Shown piece after piece: positions 46,101 through 58,679 of a DNA stretch of 64,000 nt. The position numbers were made by a program, and so were the translations under genes. This stretch comes from Sambucus nigra (lineage: Eukaryota > Streptophyta > Magnoliopsida > Dipsacales > Adoxaceae). Position 1 is the stretch's first letter; each line of letters starts with the position of its first letter. The notes below the pieces were generated by a model. That model was not told the origin of the DNA. It searched no databases and was given only the letters and a program-made list of their open reading frames with translations. The stretch is from contig OX422216.1 in the NCBI GenBank assembly GCA_949130495.1, positions 101,253,967-101,317,966 on the forward strand. Reading direction: 5' to 3'.

Positions 46101-49053
46101 TGAAGCTGAGCAGCTCGTGTCCCGAGGTAGCATCTACTAGTTGATCAATTCTAGGCAATGGAAAGTGATCTTTTGGGCATGCCTTGTTGAGATCGGTGAA
46201 ATCAACACACATTCTCCATTTATTGTTTTTCTTCTTTACAATGACCACATTTGCTAACCAGTCTAGATATTTCACATCTTCAATGAATTGGGCTTTCTGG
46301 AGCTTCTCGACCTCCTCTTGTATAGCTTGATTCTTCTCGGGGCTAAATACCCTTCTTTTCTGCTTTACAGGCTTGATCTCCTTATTCACATTGAGCTCAT
46401 GACATAAGAAGTTTGGATCTATTCTTGGCATGTCTTCATGACTCCATGCAAAAGTTTTCTTCCTGTTTCTCAAGAAAGTTATCAACTCCTATTTTATTGA
46501 AGCATCCAACGTTGAACCTATCTGGGTTACTCGTTCAGGGTGCTCGTTGTCTAGAATAACATTTTCTGTAGATTCCACCACCTGTCCTTTTACAAGTTGG
46601 GATTCATCTCTCGGATCAAGTGTTTCAATTTCTGTACCTTCATCCACCTGGTAGGTAGTAGTCTTTTTCCTTGACTCTTCAAGCTCCTCTTGCTCGGCAG
46701 ATGAATAATAGCATTCCCGAGCTACTTTTTGATCACCTTTCACCACTCCCACTCCGAAATTTGTTGGGAATTTTAAACATTGATGTACTGTAGATGGAAC
46801 TGCTTCGAACTTCTTCAAACCAACTCTTCCCATGATGATGTTGTAGGCTGACTGCACATTCTTATCCATCACAAAGAAGCGTATTCTCTCTGTTCGACAA
46901 GCAGGCCAAGTTCCAATGAATATATCCAACTTGATCGTCCCAAGTGGAAAAACTTTCTCGCCAGCAAAACCCAGAAGAGGTCTGTGATAAGGTTCCAATT
47001 GAGATAATTTTAAATTCAAGATGTCAAAGCATGAATAGTACATGATGTCTGCCGAACTACCATTGTCTACCAGCACCCTTGAAATCATTACTTCTTTCAT
47101 GCTCATTTTGATCACCAAAGGGTCGTCGTGGGGGTAAAGAACACCTACCAGGTCGTTTTTTGAAAAGCCAATGACCATCTTCTCTTTGTTTACCTTCCTC
47201 GGACGATCCTCCTCGGCCAAATTTATTCGTTGAATGTACGAGCAAGCTTGGGCCTCTCCGAGGTAAGCCTTTCTTTCTGCAGTAAGGTCTCCTACTCCTG
47301 CATCTCCTCCTGTAATAACATTACAATCAAATGACCCAAAACGTATGGAAAATACCTCTCGTTCTGGCTGTCTTGGTTTCTTGGGAAGATCGGGGTCATC
47401 CTCTGCATTATCTTCATGATCTCTCTTCTTTTTCTCCTCTGCTCGACGAGGAGATCTAGATCTTTCTCTAGTTCGATCATTATTTCTTCTTTCGCCTCCC
47501 CGATCAACATACTTCGTTAGCTTTCCTCTTCGGATGAGCGTTTCAATCTCGTTCTGAAGAGCTATGCAATTTTTGGTCATATGACCATGATCTTTATGGA
47601 ACTCGCAATATTTATCCCTATTCCTCATGTCAGGGTCTGACTTCAGTTTCTTCGGCCATTTTACTTCCTCGCTATTCTTGATTTCTTCCAAGACATGATT
47701 AATACCCATTTTCAAGGGAGTATAATTATCGAATTTCTTCAGGACTTCCCATGACGACTTATTATTTTTGGAATGCCTGTCACCGCCATTGCCCTTATGC
47801 TCTTTCTTCTTAGACTTGTTGACTTCCACCTTGGTTTCTTTATCCATATTCTTCTTCGCAGCCATAGCCTCCTCGGCATTCATGATTTTGGCCACTTTTG
47901 CCATCAACTTTGACATAGTTGTAGGTGGATCTTTGGCCAAAGTGTAATACAACTTGTTAGGCAACAACCCACTCATCAAGGCGGTGATTGTTGTCTTTTC
48001 TTCATAATATATGACTTCTAGCTTCTCGTTATTGAAACGAGTTATGTAATCTCTAGTACTCTCACCAGGTTTTTGTCTAACAATTAACAAGTGTGCTACT
48101 CGTTTTACCGGTTTTGCTCCAAAACAGAAATTGCCAATGAACAACTCGGCCAAGTGAAAGAAAGTTGAAATCTTACCCCGAGGAAGATTGTTGTACCATA
48201 TCTGGGCAGATCCAGTAAGAGTTCCTGAGAATGCTCTGCATCTCATCTCGTCGGGGACAACATAGATGTCCGCAGCAGCTTGATATTTCTCTATGTGAAG
48301 AACAGGATCTATTTTTCCATCATATTTAGGAGTCACCACGGGTGCTTTAAATTTCGACGGTGTAGGAAAATCCACAATGGCCTGTATAAAAGGTGTCCCT
48401 CGCACAAAAGTTCGTTGTAGGAGATTATTTGCCTTAGCCATTTCTCCCAATCTATCCTCCAACCGCTGAAGGGATCCTTTCCACGCTTCATTTCCTTCCT
48501 CGGGCCTATTGGTTCGAGCAATTGATCGTTCTGAAGTAGCTTCCTGAGATCTTTTTTGACGAGCGACTGGTCGTGATTGTGCTGATCCTTCTCTTAGATC
48601 TGATGGTTGTCGAAAACTCCTCGACATGGATTTAGGTGGACTCTTATTCCTCCTCGGGCCTAATCGACTGAAAGGAGACGCTCTGCTTAGTCTCTCCAAG
48701 GCACTGGGTCTCTCCGGAGAGAGAGTGATACATTGATCAGTATCTGTGGCCCTTATCGATGAAGTTTTCCCAGGTTGATAAGAGAAATCATCAGATTCCT
48801 CATTACGATATGACTCAGTACGCCTGGATCGTGAAGACAGTAAATAGGTTTGCCTCTGACCACTTCGCTGTCCTGAATGTGCAGGTGCGCCACCATGAAG
48901 GGTTTGTATGAGTTGCTGCATTGTTTCCTGCATGGCGGTTTGTCCTTGAGCCAGATTCGTCATAATTCTGGCCAGATCTGGAGGTACAGAGGGATTTGGA
49001 GGATTTCCAGCATTTCCAGCGTTTCGATTGCTAGATTCTGGGTTATCTTCCAT
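43147..49053 (-). pseudogene. Tat-B gag-pol (gag, protease, RT, RNase H, second RNase H, integrase), 9 stop codons
   Basis: One frame of about 1969 codons. I start at ATG 49053 (MEDNPESSNRN); the frame is open upstream to 49089 but without ATG. In order: a disordered Ser/Arg region; the gag capsid domain about codons 230-390 (FSGTLTGSAQIWYNNLP, DYITRFNNEKLEV); a His/Cys motif (YCEFHKDHGHMTKNC); protease LVDNGSSADIMYY; RT (WRMCVDFTDLNKACPKDHF, SFMDAYSGYNQIK, catalytic YVDDML); the first RNase H; a linker; a second, archaeal-type RNase H (YVDGSS, NNEAEYEAM, FSDS, ADALARLA); integrase with HHCC finger and core (GIDLVGPLP, ITDHGTQF, NGQTEVTN). Stops lie at 46489, 45937, 45661, 45103, 44908, 44665, 44641, 44365 and 43834. 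There is no frameshift. Several stops fit CAG, CAA, CGA or TGG altered by C:G to T:A change. Confidence 0.93.
44940..45090 (-). repeat. In-frame protein repeat in the linker between the two RNase H domains
   Basis: In the gag-pol frame this part encodes VDVTGSTNTSPDQLRLVKG followed by VDVEGSSNSNPDQLRLVKG. The shared DQLRLVK is encoded by GACCAACTCCGGTTGGTAAA, the same palindromic sequence that fills the array at 42240-43016. Plus-strand copies are at about 44959-45000 and 45025-45060. Confidence 0.8.
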
Positions 49054-49096
49054 TGATGATGAATGATTCTTGGTGAAAAACGATAACAATAGTCAT

Positions 49097-49115
49097 TTCC
49101 CACAGACGGCGCCAA
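49097..49115 (-). other. Primer binding site of Tat-B
   Basis: The minus strand reads TTGGCGCCGTCTGTGGGAA two bases after the LTR end. The TGGCGCCGT-type start is common in Tat/Ogre elements, where tRNA-Arg is the usual proposed primer. The tRNA was not checked here. Confidence 0.65.
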
Positions 49116-49117
49116 TC

Positions 49118-49705
49118 TGTTGATGTAAAAAATTAGATCGCTCTAATTATTCAATCACAGATAAATAAAATGAGACAAAGATTTTTAAAGTGGTTCAGCC
49201 TTATAAGAATGGCCTACGTCCACTGTTATGTTATTGCTGAGTGCTTTGGGAATTCTTGATTACAAGTTCTCTCAAGAAATTCCGGTCCCTTTGAATGAAG
49301 GTGATACAATGTATTTATAGCCCTTAGGCTGTACATTTGAAGGGGTAATACATTAAATGATATACACATGAAAGGGTGATACATTTAATGCCCTTTAAGC
49401 GTGTGCGTCAATGATAAGAATTCAATGAATAGTTGAATTGTTGATTATCTGGCAATCAATGCGATGGTCGAGATGCAGCTCGGACCGCCTTAGTTGCTCG
49501 TCGTTCAGGAGTTCCTCCGAGAGTTGTAGTTCCTCGGAGAACTAGAGTTCCTCGGAGTGTTGTAGTTCCTCGGAGTATCCTTGTAGCTCGGAAAGAACAT
49601 GACTTGGTCGGGGAAATGAACTTCCTCGTTGCTATTGTGCCACGTAGATTGACACGTGTCTTCTTATTATTCGTCCATATCAGCATACTAATTTTGGTAT
49701 CAACA
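49118..49705 (-). repeat. 5' LTR of Tat-B (588 bp)
   Basis: The minus strand starts TGTTGATACC (49705) and ends TACATCAACA (49118), so the ends are TGTTGAT...ATCAACA inverted. The gag leader follows the primer site. A TATA box lies inside. Outer flank is gggag. Confidence 0.85.
49311..49320 (-). promoter_or_regulatory. TATA box in the Tat-B 5' LTR
   Basis: CTATAAATAC on the minus strand. The identical ten bases occur at the matching place in the Tat-C LTR (51368). Confidence 0.65.
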
Positions 49706-49712
49706 GGGAGGT

Positions 49713-51073
49713 TGTAACGACCTTAAAAATACTCTGAGGCCACAGCGTTTGGGTACAAAGTATATTAAAAAATAAGGACCACGACCTAGGAATGTAAAGG
49801 TCACGAGAAGGTATAAAAGGCCACAACTAGTGTGTAGAGAACGACTACAGACAAAAGTAGGTAAAAAAGCATGGCTAGGGAGATGGAAGACTGCAGGCTT
49901 TAGGATAAGCCACGACCTAAGGGGAAAAGATAGGGACCAGTAGTAACGTAGTTCCTCTAGAATTCAGCACATGGGGTGATGACATGGCCTCATCAGATCA
50001 TAACTTTAAAATAATTACTAGGAGGTTCAAGATGCATTTATAAAGGGGTATTTATGTAAAATTGATGTCTTAAGGAGATAACCTAGGTTCTCAGTGCACC
50101 CTATAAATAGAAGCACTTGCCATGTTCCCCAAAGTTGTTAACACACTTAATTACAACTTTAGAGAGAGAAAGTAAGACTTTGAGAGAAAAATAAGGAGCT
50201 AGCGGGGAGGAGGATGCAGATATATATTAATCACAAGTGGAGAAGTGATGTTAGAGGCAAAAATTGGGTACTGTTTGTCGGACTTAAGTCTACCAAAATA
50301 TGGGATATTTCCTCATCTTCTCATTCCTTGCTTAAAACCTTATTCTATATGTTTTTTTATTGAATTAGATGAGTCTTTGAGAGTATTTATGGGTTAGGAC
50401 ATGGGGTTTATTTTACAATACATGCTTGTTTGCTGACCACGGCCTTTTTGGGTCATAGGTTGTTATTAGAAGAATTCTTGTTTTTAGACGTTTTCTATTA
50501 AAGTTATTTAGGAGAGATTTAGTAGTGTCTTGAGATTATTGTTATTTGATCATATAAAGTTCTATTTAGAGTTTTACCTTTGATCTTTGAAGTTTGGAGT
50601 TATGAGATATTTAGGGCCTAAAACCAATGATTTACTAAAATCACGCTTATTGTTTTGTTAATTAGGAGTTATAACTCCGTCTTTGAGACCATGACCTGTT
50701 TGTAGAGGTCGTGGAGTTGAGAGACAATTTACGTTTCGAGATAAATTTGAGATGGGGTTCGATGCAAAGGTTGTGCCATAATTGGCAAGGAGAATGTGTC
50801 ATTGTCTATTTGATGGCCTCTTTCTTAGTGCTTGAGGTCAAGACGATTATTCTTAAGGAGATTGAGTTTAGGACTATTGCGATTACACAGCGGTAGAGCT
50901 CAACTAAGGTATGGAGTTAGCAACAGACTGCAAAACCACCATCCTATAATTGGGAAGTAAGGGACATCATGGCATGTGGAATGACTAGGAAAAATATACC
51001 TAAGATAAGGCTGCGGATATTGAGATGTCCAACTCCAAAAATTAAAGGTCGTAGACTATAACGAAAACCCTTT
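49713..51073 (+). repeat. LTR-like sequence of an unknown element
   Basis: Begins TGTAACGACC, a common start of plant gypsy LTRs, has a TATA box at 50101 and runs without a gene to the Tat-C LTR. The phrase ccacgacct and its reverse recur. No paired copy exists in the window, so the right edge is unknown. Confidence 0.4.
50101..50110 (+). promoter_or_regulatory. TATA box in the LTR-like sequence
   Basis: CTATAAATAG with a CA-rich and GA-rich downstream stretch, as at retrotransposon transcription starts. Confidence 0.4.
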
Positions 51074-51610
51074 TCTTGATGCCAAAAATTATCCACCTAC
51101 ATAGACCAATAAAAAATGGACACATATCCCCTTACGTGGCAATCGTCATAGTCATCAATTATTTGGTCAGCTCAGAAGATAGTTGATCAACCAGTAGGTC
51201 GATCAACCTAAAGAATACAAACCATCCTTATAGATGAACAGTCATCGCATGGAAAGCGGCCAAGAGTCACTATACACGTGCTCAATACTATCAACAATCA
51301 CATTCAGTATGCACGGGTGTAAATGCTTAAATGTATAAAGTCATTCCATCCCCTGATCTCCATGTCACTATAAATACAACGTATTCCTTTCACAAAAGGA
51401 AAAAGAGAGAAAAAGTATAAGGTCATTAATCTATCAAGAATACCTATTTTTCTGTAACCATCGACATCAATACAATCATAATGGATGTAGGCTTTTCTTC
51501 TAGATGAACCACTTAAAAATTCTCGTGTCTCATTTATTTTTCTCTCATTATTTTATACGTTATTATAAAATTGGCATCATATAAATCACTACCAATTTTA
51601 GATATCAACA
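51074..51610 (+). repeat. 5' LTR of Tat-C (537 bp)
   Basis: Starts tcTTGATGCCAAAAATT, similar to the Tat-B LTR start TGTTGATACCAAAATT with TG altered, and ends GATATCAACA before the primer site. TATA box conserved. Confidence 0.75.
51368..51377 (+). promoter_or_regulatory. TATA box in the Tat-C LTR
   Basis: CTATAAATAC, identical to the one in the Tat-B LTR. Confidence 0.65.
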
Positions 51611-51612
51611 TA

Positions 51613-51631
51613 TTGGTACCGTCAGTGGGAA
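51613..51631 (+). other. Primer binding site of Tat-C
   Basis: TTGGTACCGTCAGTGGGAA, three differences from the Tat-B site, in the same place after the LTR. Confidence 0.65.
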
Positions 51632-51694
51632 CATTTTATCTATCATCATTTTCCACCAAAACATTCATTTGATCTTCTTGAAAGATTCCAAAAG

Positions 51695-54012
51695 ATGAAT
51701 GAAATTCCTAAAAGTAGTAACACTTCTAGAGGCAATTCCCCTCCTAGCATAATATATCTAAACGGAGTCCTGATCAACCTTGCCAAAGGGCAAGACACGA
51801 TGCAGGAGATAATTATCTTAATACTTGAATGCAAGGCCAACTGTTCCATCTCAACATACTAATGATCCGTCTTTTAGAAGGGAAATGCCACATACTCCCC
51901 CCTAAGAAGAATCAAAATAGTTATTTAAGTTCCTCACGTGATAGGTCCTATCGCCCAGGGGCCAGTTCTTCAATTAGATCAATGGATTACTACGATGTTT
52001 TCTCTCTTAATCTTGAATGCCCAAGTGCCTTGGAATGATTAAACAGGTCATCAACCTTTGATCGTTTGGGTCCTTGAGTAAATAGAGTACATCAATAAAA
52101 ACCATCTTAATCAAGAGAATGCCATATCGAACATCATGAAAGATCAGTTAGATCAAGAAAAAGTGTTCGATCTACTTCTAATAGATCTAAAACTAAAAAT
52201 CCTTCATGGAATGGGTTGATTCAATGATTAGAAGATCGGTTAGGGAATATGGACAAAGAGAAGAATCCATTACAACGTAATTTTATCAAAGGGTCTCCTT
52301 TCGTCCAAGTGATTATCGATTTTCCTACCCCGTCTAAGTTTAAGACACCAATGGTTAACCCCCGAGTTTTACATTAGCAATATCAGGCTGCCGTTGATAT
52401 ATATTATATTCATGATGAAATGAGATGTTGAGCTTTTTCGAGCACCATCACTAGTTTAGCCCAGATATGCTACAACAACTTTCCCCAAGGATAAATTTCC
52501 AGTTTTAATCAACTTGCCGAGCTGTTCACCAACAACTTTTATTTTGGGTCCAAGCCAGTTAAGAGAGTAGCTCATCTTCTAAGTGTTAGGCAGCGAGCAG
52601 GAGAGACCACCAGAAAAATATATCACTCGTTTCAATAACGTTGATTATGAAGAAAAAATAGCCATCACCTCCTTAATGAGTGGATTACTTCCAGAAAATT
52701 TATATTATGCATTGACAAATGATCCTCCCAAAACCATGACAAAGCTCGTGGCTAAGGATGGAAAATTATGAATGCCGAGGAAGAAATGGCTACTAAGCAA
52801 ATCCCTACGACTAAGACTGAAAAAAAGGAGCAGAAATAGAAGAAAGAAGATAAGCCCAAAAAATATGAAGCATACACTCCACTGACGGTCAATATCCACC
52901 ATATCCTGGAGGAAATTAGGCACAATAAATATTTAAAGTGATCTTAGAAGTTGAGGGCACCCCCAATAGGAGAGATAAATCCAAATATTATGAATTCCAC
53001 AAGGATCCTGGAAACACGACCAATAATTGTATTTCCTTAAAGAACGAAATTGAATCTCTCAATCATCGAGCAAAGATGAGAAAATTTGTTGATCGACATG
53101 AAAGCCGAGAAATAGGAGGAAGTCCAAATTATCCTTATAAACCTAGATATGAAAAGAAACGAGGCCATAAGGATGATTATGAAGATGATCCAGACCTACC
53201 GAAGAAGCCTAAGAAACCAGAAATTGAGGTAGCTATGATAAGTTTTGGTTATTTTAATTACCATGTCATCATAGGTGGAAATATAAGAGGAGGAGATCAG
53301 ATTGCTGAGAGGAAAGCTTATCTGAATGAAGCACAAGCCTACTCGTACATACAATGCATCAATTTGAATGATGAATATCGGCCTAAGAAAGTAAACAAAG
53401 ATAAACTTGGTATTGGCTTCTCCAAAAATGATCTCGCTGGATTATTGTATCCCCGTGAAGACCCTTTGGTCGTCAAGTTTAGAATCCAAGAAGCCATCAT
53501 TGCCAGGATTCTGATAGACAATGGAAGTTCAGTTGATATCATGTTCTATAACTATTTCCAGAGCTTGGGGTTGAAGCTTAGTCAACTAGAACCATACCAC
53601 ATACCCTTCATTGGCTTTTTAGGGGAAAAATTATACCCCTATAAACAGTCAAAGTGGAAATGTTATTCGGCACTTGGACATTAAGCCGTAGTGAGAAGAA
53701 ACATTTCTTTGTTCTGGATAAATGTTCAATCAGCTTACAATATGATCCTCGGTAGGGTAGGATTAAAGAAATTCAAAGTTGTGCCGCCACTATCCACCAA
53801 TGTTTAAAGTTCCCTACTCATTTCTAGATCGACATAGTAAAGGGTGATCAAAAGGTGTCCAGAGAATGCTAGTACACTTCATCCGAGCAGGAAGATTTGA
53901 TAAATTTGAAGGAAAAGACCACCACTTACCAAGTTAACACTATGGATCCCTTCAGCGAGTCAAAATTTAATATATTGGATCCATGACATGAAACAAAGCT
54001 AGTTAAAGGGAA
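51695..54012 (+). pseudogene. Tat-C gag and protease, heavily broken
   Basis: Starts at ATG 51695 (MNEIPKSSNTS, LINLAKGQDTMQE), parallel to the Tat-B gag start. Pieces in more than one frame match Tat-B along its length: YITRFNNVDYEEK and MSGLLPENLYYALTNDPPKT (52620-52740); KYYEFHKDPGNTTNNC (52980-53030); the protease LIDNGSSVDIMFYNYF (about 53510-53560); GFLGEKLYP. Several frameshifts and stops are present, so it is older or less constrained than Tat-B. The open part 52938-53684 is only a fragment of the polyprotein. Confidence 0.85.
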
Positions 54013-54017
54013 GATAG
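54013..54017 (+). repeat. Target site duplication of T3, left copy
   Basis: gatag, repeated exactly at 60875-60879 on the other side of T3. A five-base duplication is the norm for gypsy elements. Confidence 0.92.
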
Positions 54018-55750
54018 TGTGACACCCCGCCTAATTAAATACCGGGCGATCACTCCTTTATTAAATTAAAATCAAGGTGAACAGTTGGTTCATTCTTAGC
54101 ATCACTGTCGTAAAAATAAACTTTTCCAAATTAACACCCTAATTAATTAAGCTAGGTGTCAAAACCATTTTTCAGCATTTCTGACCAATTTTATTTTTTA
54201 AAGGAAAATTATTTTATTTAATTAGTAACAACATTTTCAACAAGTAAGAATCGTACAACAATTAACCTGGAACATAATTCAATTACTATAAACATTCAAC
54301 ATTCAAAGTCCCAACATTTACAACACTAAGGAAAATATCCTGACAATAATAAATCCCGAAATAAAGGTACTGAAAGTAAAAATTACAATCTCTGACAATA
54401 CCAACTAAATAATAGAAAGAGGGCGACACATGCCCCTGCTGGATAAAACTGAACTAGGAGTAGAATCGAATGGATGAAGTCGTCTAAACAACAGGCCTGC
54501 AACTCCCACCTAAGCTGCAGCACGTTCCTTCCAAAGGATCCTAAGTAAGACGCCCCTGTGGCTGGGCACCTGTAATACATACATATATATACAAGAGAGA
54601 GAGAGAGAGAGAGAGAGAAACGGGTCAGAGCCCGATAGTGTATATGATTTTAAAAATTGTTTAGCAAGTATTTAAATTGATACAGGCCAATGCAACAACA
54701 TATTAGCGCGACACTCTCTTGAGAAATTCTCACCTCTCTTCTAATGTGCACACCTATCGCACTAACCTTCCCAACGGGTTGTCTTATCATTTATCGCACT
54801 AATGTTCCCAATGATTTAACTTATCTTATATTACTCGTAAGATTCAAATTTCACGATTCAATTGTTGAAACGAATATTTCAATTAGTAACCAAAGTTCTC
54901 ATTTTGACTTTATTAATCAATAAAGCTTTCCAATTTCATATTATACTTTCTCAAAACAAGTATTTACAATTTGAGTCATCAACCATGTCCTACATATCAA
55001 ATCACAGTAGGCAGTCCCAGATTTCATAACTTTCATATATATATATATATATATTAACTACTCGAAAATATATATATCATAACAGCACCCCAAATAATAA
55101 CTATGGTGCGGGCATACTCTACTATCCAAACCCCATATCACTCACATTAAGGGGAATACAAATTCGGAATCACTCTCGAATTGTATTAACACATACTCAA
55201 ACAATATTGAGGTGAAGTATAGATTCCAAGTCCCTTAGGACCGTCTGAACTATCACTGTGATAGCCTGTACCAAGGATATCTATACACAAAGAAAATGAG
55301 GCGAAGCATAGATTCCAAGTCTCTAAGAGGAAAGCACATACCCGCATCTCTTAGGACCGTTTGAACTATCATTCCGATAGCCTGTACCAAGGATATCTAT
55401 CTTCTAGGGTACAAGTCAATATCCCCCATAAAGGTCCCATCGAGATAAGACTGTCCCAGCGCGGAAACCTCAGGGATAGCAAGTAGCATGGGCATGATTT
55501 TCACACATAGATAGTATATGCATACACAATCATATAACTATACTAATATTACCATATCAATAATGGGTAAATTCTCAATTCCCATAATTACGACATTTGT
55601 ATTTATTTCTCATTATTTAGTTATCACGTATAACCATTCACATCTTATTTTAATTTGAGGAACTTTTCCACTTACTACATAACGCTCATGGATTCTATCC
55701 TCCCAAGTATAAAATTCAGTAGGTATACACATTTGTACCAAAGTAACTCT

Positions 55751-55996
55751 TTCTACGTCCTTGTATAGTAAGGGACCAGGACTATTCTGATCGAAGCTAT
55801 AGGCATCTTACCTCTTTCTTTAGGCGAGCTTATTCACCATTAAGTCTGCATACTCTGTTACTCATAGCGAGTCGCCATTCATTATGATTGCCTCCTGTGT
55901 AGATTTAGATATAGAGGCACCTTTTTCATTCTGTCTGGTCTGTCTATCACCACAAACCTAGTGATCTCACTTACAAGAAGACGCACAGCTAAGAGT
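55751..55996 (-). other. 246-bp insertion of unknown origin in the T3 3' LTR
   Basis: Absent from the T3 5' LTR (about 59567) and from the T1 and T2 LTRs, so it arrived after T3 inserted. The flanks overlap by only two bases (ct). No inverted ends, poly-A tail or coding frame are evident. Confidence 0.75.
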
Positions 55997-56217
55997 CTCT
56001 TACGTGTCTCTGTCTTTAAATCATAAATTCACCGACCCTTATGTAATTATCCCAAAATATAATCTTTGCCCGACATCAAGGGTCCCAAAATCTATTCACA
56101 TGTCCTACTGGTCTTCCCTATCTCCCAAAACATTTTATTAAGGATGTCCAAGAATTATTTCACGATAAATGGAATTTAACTCATTTAAAAAGGGAAATAG
56201 GAGTCTTCCAGGAGGGG

Positions 56218-56292
56218 TTGATCGATCGAGGTCTGGGGCTCGATCGATCGAACCTTCGATCGATCGAAGCTCTGGATTCGATCGATCGATCA
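56218..56292. repeat. CGATCGATCG palindrome cluster, T3 3' LTR
   Basis: Four palindromic sites, in reverse order relative to T1. Confidence 0.85.
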
Positions 56293-57410
56293 AGCAGGTA
56301 TTTCAATTTCTGCAATTTTGCAGTTACGGGTTTCACCTTCTAACCTTCACCAAATCCATATTTTTCATACCCAATCGACCAAAAATTTATACTACTGGCA
56401 TTATATCATCATATTATGAAATTCCAACGTAAAGCATGTAGATTTCTACTATTAAACATGGATTAACAAGCCCCAAATTCATAAAAAACTTCAAGAACCC
56501 TAAAATTTCATTAACATGGTTCTAATCCATCTTTTCCAGAATTTTCTTCATCTATACCTCATAAATTCGTGGTTTAATCCTCTACATGTTAAGGAGTTTC
56601 CAGAATAACAATTAATCCATCACTACATGCGATTTCCTATCTCATCTCTTAGGTTTTCTTCAATAAAACTCATCCTAATCATTCCTACACTAATATGAAA
56701 GATGCATCAACGAAATAAGCAAGATAAACACTTGCCTGGGATTTCTGGTGTTCTGATTTGCAGATGATTTTGGGGTGGTTGCGTTTCCCGTCGCACGATC
56801 TACGCGTTGGTGGTGGTTGCGGTGCAAACGGGTGGATTTCGGGCCTTGAATTTGCCTTAAGAGCTCTCTCCTTCTTCTCCTATGGTCGTCAATTGTGTTT
56901 AGAGTTTCTAACCCTAGATGACAATCTAGATATCTGATATAACCCTTTGAATTTTCGTGGGTTTAATTACCCAAAAAGGTGAAATGTCCAAAACGCCCTC
57001 CCGGGGTACCAATTAGGCCTAAAAATGCCCCGAGACCCAAACTAAACCCCCGGGTACACTTTTCTGACTATCTCGACCCTTCCGGATGCGTTGGCGCACT
57101 CTAAACGACCATACGAATAACTTATAAAATATTCACTTTTATTTATCAATAATTAGTCCCGACGCGACACGGGCGCGTCCTGACTCAAATTTCCAAAATT
57201 GTCATTTTATTCACTCGTGACATTCAATATAATCAATATCATATATTACTTTGCTCAATAGTAATATTCAACAAATTTCCCATAATTACTAACTCTCGTC
57301 ACGTTAATAATTATAACATAATTAATTTCCGGATTTTTATTAAATAATTAACTCACATTAAATTTAATAAATCCCCAAATTAATATAGCATAAAAATACG
57401 GGGGATTACA

Positions 57411-58679
57411 TACTTCCGCCCTAATAACGGAATTTCGTCCCAAAATTCAGAAAATAAGGCATACCTGGTAAGAACAAATCTGGATATCCTTGTTAGTACG
57501 CAAACTATCTACATAGTACGGCGCTCAATCACTATAGCTTTTTCCTCACAGCAACATTGTTTTACATTCTCATTGGAGACACTTCACATTGTACTCCCAA
57601 CTGACAACATTTGAATAGGTTACGTCTATACGTTATGAATTCCATTATCTCACTATCATTAAGAGGCCGCACCTCACTACATGACAACTACTCGGATTTA
57701 TTCATACACAAAATTCCCATTCTGAGAAGATCATACGAACATTTGACCACTCTTGACTGCCTAAAACAGTTGTGGAATTCCACCATAGTTATCGGATATT
57801 TTCTCGACCGATCCAAAAATTCTGATTATCTACTCTCCTCTAAACATACGGAAGGAGAATAGTCGAGGTTCTTCCATAATAAAACCTTAATAAGTACCTC
57901 ATACGCGACAAACAGGTACGAGTGCTTTTACAGAGCATTCTTGAAATTATCGTACCAAGATTCCAAAATCTCCTTCACGTGGCTCCCCTAATCTTTAATC
58001 ACCATGCGCTTATTCCCTGGCTAAGGGTGATACATCCTACTCGAAACGAAATCTTATCTCTGCTGGTTCCTGAAATCCCATATCAAAGGTGGGATTTACC
58101 AATCTCATCCTGATTCAGAAATTTATACTGCGCCGGACCATGCACTGGCGCGGTCCTTCCTTTCAAAGGAAGTCTGGGGCATACTAGTTAATACTGTAAG
58201 CCAGCCCAAAGGAATATAAATCACTTCCTTCTCGACGACTTAATTCACATGTTCGGGATAAACCCTTGGTCTTGTTTTGAGGATGGCAACCCATCCAAGA
58301 ACTTTACCGACTTTACCAACCTTTTCCAATTTCAGGAATTTTTTATACACACAAAATTCTTTGGTTGATTCTCCTCTTTCAACCAAACCTTACCTATGGG
58401 CAGTGCATGTAGAGACTACTCACTACGTCTCGCTAAACATCGATTCTTCCCTTGAAATGTCTCACATTAAGTGACACGTAATACTCCCCTTCCTTCCTTG
58501 GAGTATGCCAAAAGTTCCGACCCGTGCTCTTCTCGCTACGAAGCGCACTTCTGGATCTCGTATACTATACTAACATCATTACTCTTTGTATGCGCAAGTC
58601 GCTCTCACACTTGATTAATAACAACTCTGCTCCGGGTGTGCTTCATAACAATTAAATTCTACTCTATTCAAGGAATACC
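57411..58679 (-). other. Remnant of the non-coding T3 interior
   Basis: Aligns on the minus strand with T2 35399-36641 over its whole length, for example GAGGCCGCACCTCAC and TCTACTCTATTCAAGG segments. It has the pol-end/polypurine motif next to the LTR. No gene. Confidence 0.8.

Larger units (their letters stand above)
39180..49705 (-). mobile_element. Tat-B: Tat-lineage Ty3/gypsy element, nearly complete, 3' LTR lost
   Basis: From right to left: 5' LTR (49705-49118), primer site, gag-pol in one frame (49053-43147), a tandem repeat array (43016-42240), two antisense extra ORFs (41959-39202), then an abrupt switch to the T2 LTR at 39179. The second, archaeal-type RNase H after the first is the Tat hallmark. 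No copy of the 588-bp LTR is found in 39180-43140, so the 3' LTR was lost with the end of the T2 LTR. Confidence 0.9.
54018..57410 (-). repeat. 3' LTR of T3 (3393 bp including a 246-bp insert)
   Basis: The minus strand starts TGTAATCCCCCG (57410, one base off the family start) and ends GGGTGTCACA (54018). It carries two copies of the 116-bp duplication, as T1. It is preceded on the minus strand by a polypurine tract with one change, AGGGCGGAAG. Confidence 0.92.

Noticed and set aside
46489..46491. Programmed readthrough stop between gag-protease and RT
   Set aside because: Tat-C has a CAG sense codon at this place and eight other stops follow in Tat-B, so a mutation is simpler.
49054..49089. 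Upstream start of gag at 49089
   Set aside because: That frame start is TTG; the first ATG is at 49051-49053 and the Tat-C start aligns near it.
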